From Brevibacillus parabrevis (GTDB taxonomy: Bacteria; Bacillota; Bacilli; Brevibacillales; Brevibacillaceae): a stretch of DNA of 64,000 nt. Of the stretch, positions 60,965 to 64,000 are shown in pieces. Both the position numbers and the translations under genes were made by a program. Numbering within the stretch: position 1 is the stretch's first letter; each line of letters begins with the position of its first letter. The DNA lies in the NCBI RefSeq assembly GCF_003710905.1, contig NZ_RHHV01000012.1:310001-374000 (forward strand). The letters run 5' to 3'. The notes under the pieces were generated by a model. It searched no databases, was not told where the DNA came from, and saw only the letters and a program-made list of their open reading frames with translations.

Positions 60965-61136
60965 ACGATTCCTCCCGATTCGGTAGTGGCATAAGGCTGG
61001 GGCTGGATGCTGCTACGAGGTAAGTGATGAGATGGGTGCGGCCGTTTTGCTTATTGTTTGTAGGCAGCCAGACGAAGCCGCGAGGGAAATGCAGGCGGGA
61101 AACATTGACACAGACGAGCTTGCTTTCCATTCCATG

Positions 61137-61169
61137 AAAAAACCAGCCGATCGCATGGGACGGCTGGTT
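61137..61169 (-). terminator. terminator of the small gene at 61189
   Basis: AACCAGCCG (61141-61149) pairs with CGGCTGGTT (61161-61169); on the minus strand TTTTTTC follows. Confidence 0.75.
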
Positions 61170-61188
61170 GCGTTCTTTTTGCCCGATT

Positions 61189-61332
61189 TTACTGCCCGTG
61201 TTTGACGATGTCGGACTGGTCCGCCCGCGATTGCATTTCGCGTGCCGCTTCGCTGCCAATGCCTGTACGATCCGCGATGGACTGGGCTTTGGCTGCTTTC
61301 AGCTTTTGCTCGGACGGTTGTTTTGCTGCCAT
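61189..61332 (-). CDS. 47-residue hypothetical, spore-type small protein
   Basis: ATG 61332 follows AGGGGG; the frame to 61503 has no start signal there. The 47-residue product is Ala/Lys/Gln/Ser-rich and lacks aromatic residues apart from none in the core, a composition reminiscent of small acid-soluble or other sporulation proteins, but it does not match the classical alpha/beta SASP or gamma SASP sequences. A terminator follows at 61137-61169 and another hairpin lies upstream at 61394-61416. Confidence 0.55.
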   Translation of the reverse strand: MAAKQPSEQKLKAAKAQSIADRTGIGSEAAREMQSRADQSDIVKHGQ

Positions 61333-61763
61333 GTCAATTCCCCCTTTTGGAACATGTGCAAGTAGTATGCGCATGCCGGGAACAAAAAAATACCCCCTCG
61401 TCAAATGACGATGGGGCAGCTGTTCAACTCCTCCCGCGAAGGGAGCGATGGCACGGAATGCTCCTATCAGACACGCCGCGCGCCTAAGTGAACTGCCTTT
61501 CAATTATGGGAGAGGAGAAACCGGAGGAAGAGCTTATGGGGAAACGTAAGTCTTCTCCGCGGTTGTCAGCGACACCGTTGCGTCGCTATCCATCATGTTT
61601 TCCAAACTTTGCGTCTCGTATACCTGAAGCCGGCATAAATTTTCCAGTTGCCAATTTTACGGGGGTAGGCAGTTGTGATAGTATGATATCAGCCTGAAGG
61701 CAGAACGGCCTTGGTACAGGCGGCATTTATCTTCTACAAACTTCTTTGAACAGGTGAACAATT
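61333..61763. other. 431-base interval without a convincing gene
   Basis: The interval holds a minus-strand terminator-like hairpin (61394-61416: CCCCTCGTCA pairing with TGACGATGGGG, then TTTTTTT on the minus strand) with no listed gene feeding it. A 54-codon frame on the plus strand from ATG 61536 has GGAGG upstream but an implausible sequence. The end carries AGGTGA before rsmD. Confidence 0.5.
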
Positions 61764-62330
61764 ATGCGCGTCATCGCAGGAGAACACAGAGGTAGAAAAC
61801 TTGCGGCCGTCCCTGGAAGCGGAACGCGTCCGACGACCGACAAAGTGAAAGAATCGATTTTCAACATGATCGGCCCGTACTTTGATGGGGGCTGGGCATT
61901 GGATTTGTATGCCGGCACAGGCAGCTTGGGCATTGAGGCGTTAAGCAGGGGAGCGGACAAAGCTGTCTTCGTCGAGCGCGATGCCAAAGCGTTTTCTGTC
62001 GTCAAGCAAAATGTCAGCGCCTGCCGCCTTGATGCATACGCAGAAATGTACCGCATGGATGCGGATCGAGCCATCCGGCAATTGGCAAAGCGGGAGCAGC
62101 CGTTTGATCTCGTTTTTTTGGACCCGCCGTATGCGAAGCAAAACATCGTGGAAGAAATCACTCAGCTACAACAGCTTGGTCTGCTCGCAGCAGGTGCCTG
62201 GATCGTCGCCGAACACGACAGCAAGGACTCGTTTCCCGCTGCCATCGGCGATTGCGTCAAAGATCGCGAGGCTACGTACGGCGAGACAGCGGTCACTTTG
62301 TACTATTACGAGCCGCAGCAAGAAGCGTAG
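61764..62330 (+). CDS. rsmD: 16S rRNA (guanine966-N2)-methyltransferase
   Basis: This 188-residue SAM-dependent methyltransferase modifies G966 of 16S rRNA during 30S assembly. It has the DLYAGTGSLGIEALSRGA SAM-binding motif, catalytic DPPY (near residue 118) and the N-terminal MRVIAGEHRGRKL typical of RsmD. AGGTGA precedes the ATG. It is followed by coaD and ylbJ as in Bacillus ylbH-coaD-ylbJ. Confidence 0.95.
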   Translation: MRVIAGEHRGRKLAAVPGSGTRPTTDKVKESIFNMIGPYFDGGWALDLYAGTGSLGIEALSRGADKAVFVERDAKAFSVVKQNVSACRLDAYAEMYRMDADRAIRQLAKREQPFDLVFLDPPYAKQNIVEEITQLQQLGLLAAGAWIVAEHDSKDSFPAAIGDCVKDREATYGETAVTLYYYEPQQEA

Positions 62331-62367
62331 GAACGCCTCGCTTTTTGCGGTCGCATTCCATTTCATG

Positions 62368-62893
<526 letters not shown>

Positions 62894-62899
62894 CCGAGT

Positions 62900-64000
62900 T
62901 TACCTCGGCTTGCTGCTGCGAAAGTAACGGGTGAGCAAGCTGATGCCGAAAAGCAGAACAGCCACCCCTGCCGCGAGCGTGCCAGAAAAAGCGATCGTCT
63001 CCCACCAGCTTGTGACGGGGATTCCGGAAGTGGTCGGCACGAAGACGGGAACGCTTTTTTCCAAAAACCAGTTGCTCGCTTTGACCAGCGGCTGCCAGAA
63101 AACAAAGGTCAAAATGGCCGCCAATAAAGCGTGGAGAGCACGCGCAATCAAATAAGGCGCTACCCGGATGTCTGTTTCGCTTAGAATGCTGGCGACTTGC
63201 GCATGGACGCTCAGTCCGCCCCAGGACAGTATGGCGCTGGCGATCGCAGCTTTCCAGACCATGGACACGGCATCGGGAACGACACTGGCTGCCTGCGCGC
63301 CCAACGTGACTTCGAACAGCCCGGCGACGATGGCTTTGGAAAAGGCGGGAGGAAAGCCAAAGGGACCGAGGAAAATAGCGAGAAACGTACTGATCAATTG
63401 GGTCAGGTGAATCGCTTGAAACAACTGAATCAACACAGAGAACACGATGATAAAGCCACCGATCATGAGCAAGGTGTTGAGCGCTGACTGCACGGCATCC
63501 CCCATGAGTTTGCCAAACGGCCGACCGTCGCGGATTCGCGCCCGGTGCATGGCTTGCAGCGCGCGGAGCGGGAGGGGCAAATTCGTTTTTTCCAAAGGCT
63601 TGGTTATGGCAGCAAACGGCGCGTGGAAACGGTAAATCAGCCCCATGATGACTGCCGACAAATAGTGGGTCAAGGCGAGGACGACTCCCATTTGCTCGCT
63701 GTGGAAAAAGCCGATTGCCACTGCGCCCATGACAAACAGCGGATCTCCCGTCGTCGTAAAAGATACGAGCCGTTCCCCTTCCGCTTTGGAGATATTGCCC
63801 TGCTGGCGCAAGCGGGTAGTCAGCTTGGCTGCCACCGGATATCCCGATGAAAAGCCCATGGCGAGCACAAATCCGCCTGTTCCCGGAACATTGAACAAAG
63901 GGCGCATCATCGGTTCCAACAGCACGCCAACAAAGTGAACGACTCCGAGTCCCATCAATATTTCCGAGAGGACGATAAACGGGAGCGTGGACGGGAATAC
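62900..64000 (-). CDS. ylbJ: sporulation integral membrane protein YlbJ, partial
   Basis: The frame is open from 62900 past the window end at 64000, so the N-terminus is missing. The visible 367 residues form about eight hydrophobic segments with the Gate/nucleoside-recognition-like pattern of YlbJ (GTGGFVLAMGFSSGYPVAAK, TTGDPLFVMGAVAIGFF). In Bacillus ylbJ is sigma-E dependent and needed for spore maturation. It converges on coaD with 6 bases between stops and has no terminator in that gap. Confidence 0.87.
   Translation of the reverse strand, partial: VFPSTLPFIVLSEILMGLGVVHFVGVLLEPMMRPLFNVPGTGGFVLAMGFSSGYPVAAKLTTRLRQQGNISKAEGERLVSFTTTGDPLFVMGAVAIGFFHSEQMGVVLALTHYLSAVIMGLIYRFHAPFAAITKPLEKTNLPLPLRALQAMHRARIRDGRPFGKLMGDAVQSALNTLLMIGGFIIVFSVLIQLFQAIHLTQLISTFLAIFLGPFGFPPAFSKAIVAGLFEVTLGAQAASVVPDAVSMVWKAAIASAILSWGGLSVHAQVASILSETDIRVAPYLIARALHALLAAILTFVFWQPLVKASNWFLEKSVPVFVPTTSGIPVTSWWETIAFSGTLAAGVAVLLFGISLLTRYFRSSKPR

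Noticed and set aside
60965-61136. Minus-strand frame between Ku and the 47-residue gene
   Set aside because: It runs into the Ku gene in another frame, covers the Ku ribosome binding site and has no start signal of its own.
61536-61697. 54-codon plus-strand frame with GGAGG upstream before rsmD
   Set aside because: The sequence is rich in Arg/Pro/Ser/Cys without a plausible fold, shows no recognisable domain, and I see no promoter or terminator for it.

Overview
The window looks like a chromosomal segment of a spore-forming, GC-moderate member of the Bacilli, most like Brevibacillus or a close Paenibacillaceae relative. This is an inference from gene content (CotS/CotSA coat proteins, PdaA, a GerA-type germinant receptor, YlbJ, SpoIIM and DUF4129/DUF58 proteins), strong AGGAGG ribosome binding sites, frequent GTG and TTG starts, and the rsmD-coaD-ylbJ order known from Bacillus. 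I see no rRNA, tRNA, insertion sequence, prophage or CRISPR array.

Layout. 1-6.5 kb: end of an ECF thiamine-precursor-type importer (S, double ATPase, T) followed by two half-size ABC transporters. 6.5-17.3 kb: NucA/NucB-type nuclease, MFS and EamA transporters, YtcJ-like amidohydrolase, LysR regulator, YwaF-like membrane protein, a zinc-ribbon microprotein, an isochorismatase-fold hydrolase, a Gmad2 lipoprotein, aspartase and PdaA. 17.5-25.3 kb: an acidic microprotein, a SWIM-SNF2 helicase, cotS-cotSA and a probable spore or envelope protein. 25.4-32.3 kb: a MoxR/DUF58/DUF4129/DUF4350/SpoIIM/RDD cluster. 32.4-38.7 kb: coiled-coil membrane protein, phosphodiester glycosidase, gamma-glutamyltransferase with an added C-terminal domain, epimerase, D,D-carboxypeptidase and signal peptidase I.

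38.9-48.4 kb: MarR regulator, a secreted protein with 25-residue Trp repeats, M29 aminopeptidase, a type III polyketide synthase with its methyltransferase, MFS transporter, diguanylate cyclase, and a DUF47-Pit phosphate transporter pair. 48.5-61 kb: lgt, a spore germination operon (A-C-small-B) lying between separate LigD polymerase and LigD ligase genes, a previously unlisted small transcript with its own promoter and terminator (about 55.93-56.11 kb), a DUF1904 protein, a second zinc-ribbon microprotein, thiC under a TPP riboswitch, a cation efflux protein and Ku. 61-64 kb: a small spore-type protein, rsmD, coaD and the 3' part of ylbJ.

Themes. Sporulation, germination and spore-DNA repair (NHEJ) genes are concentrated in 16-32 kb and 48-64 kb. 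Thiamine metabolism appears twice (ECF importer and thiC). Almost every transcription unit ends in a clear Rho-independent terminator, many of them bidirectional, so operon limits are well defined. The most unusual items are the free-standing RNA or leader-peptide element at 55.93-56.11 kb, the LigD halves separated by the germination operon, and the 25-residue repeat protein at 39.6-40.2 kb.
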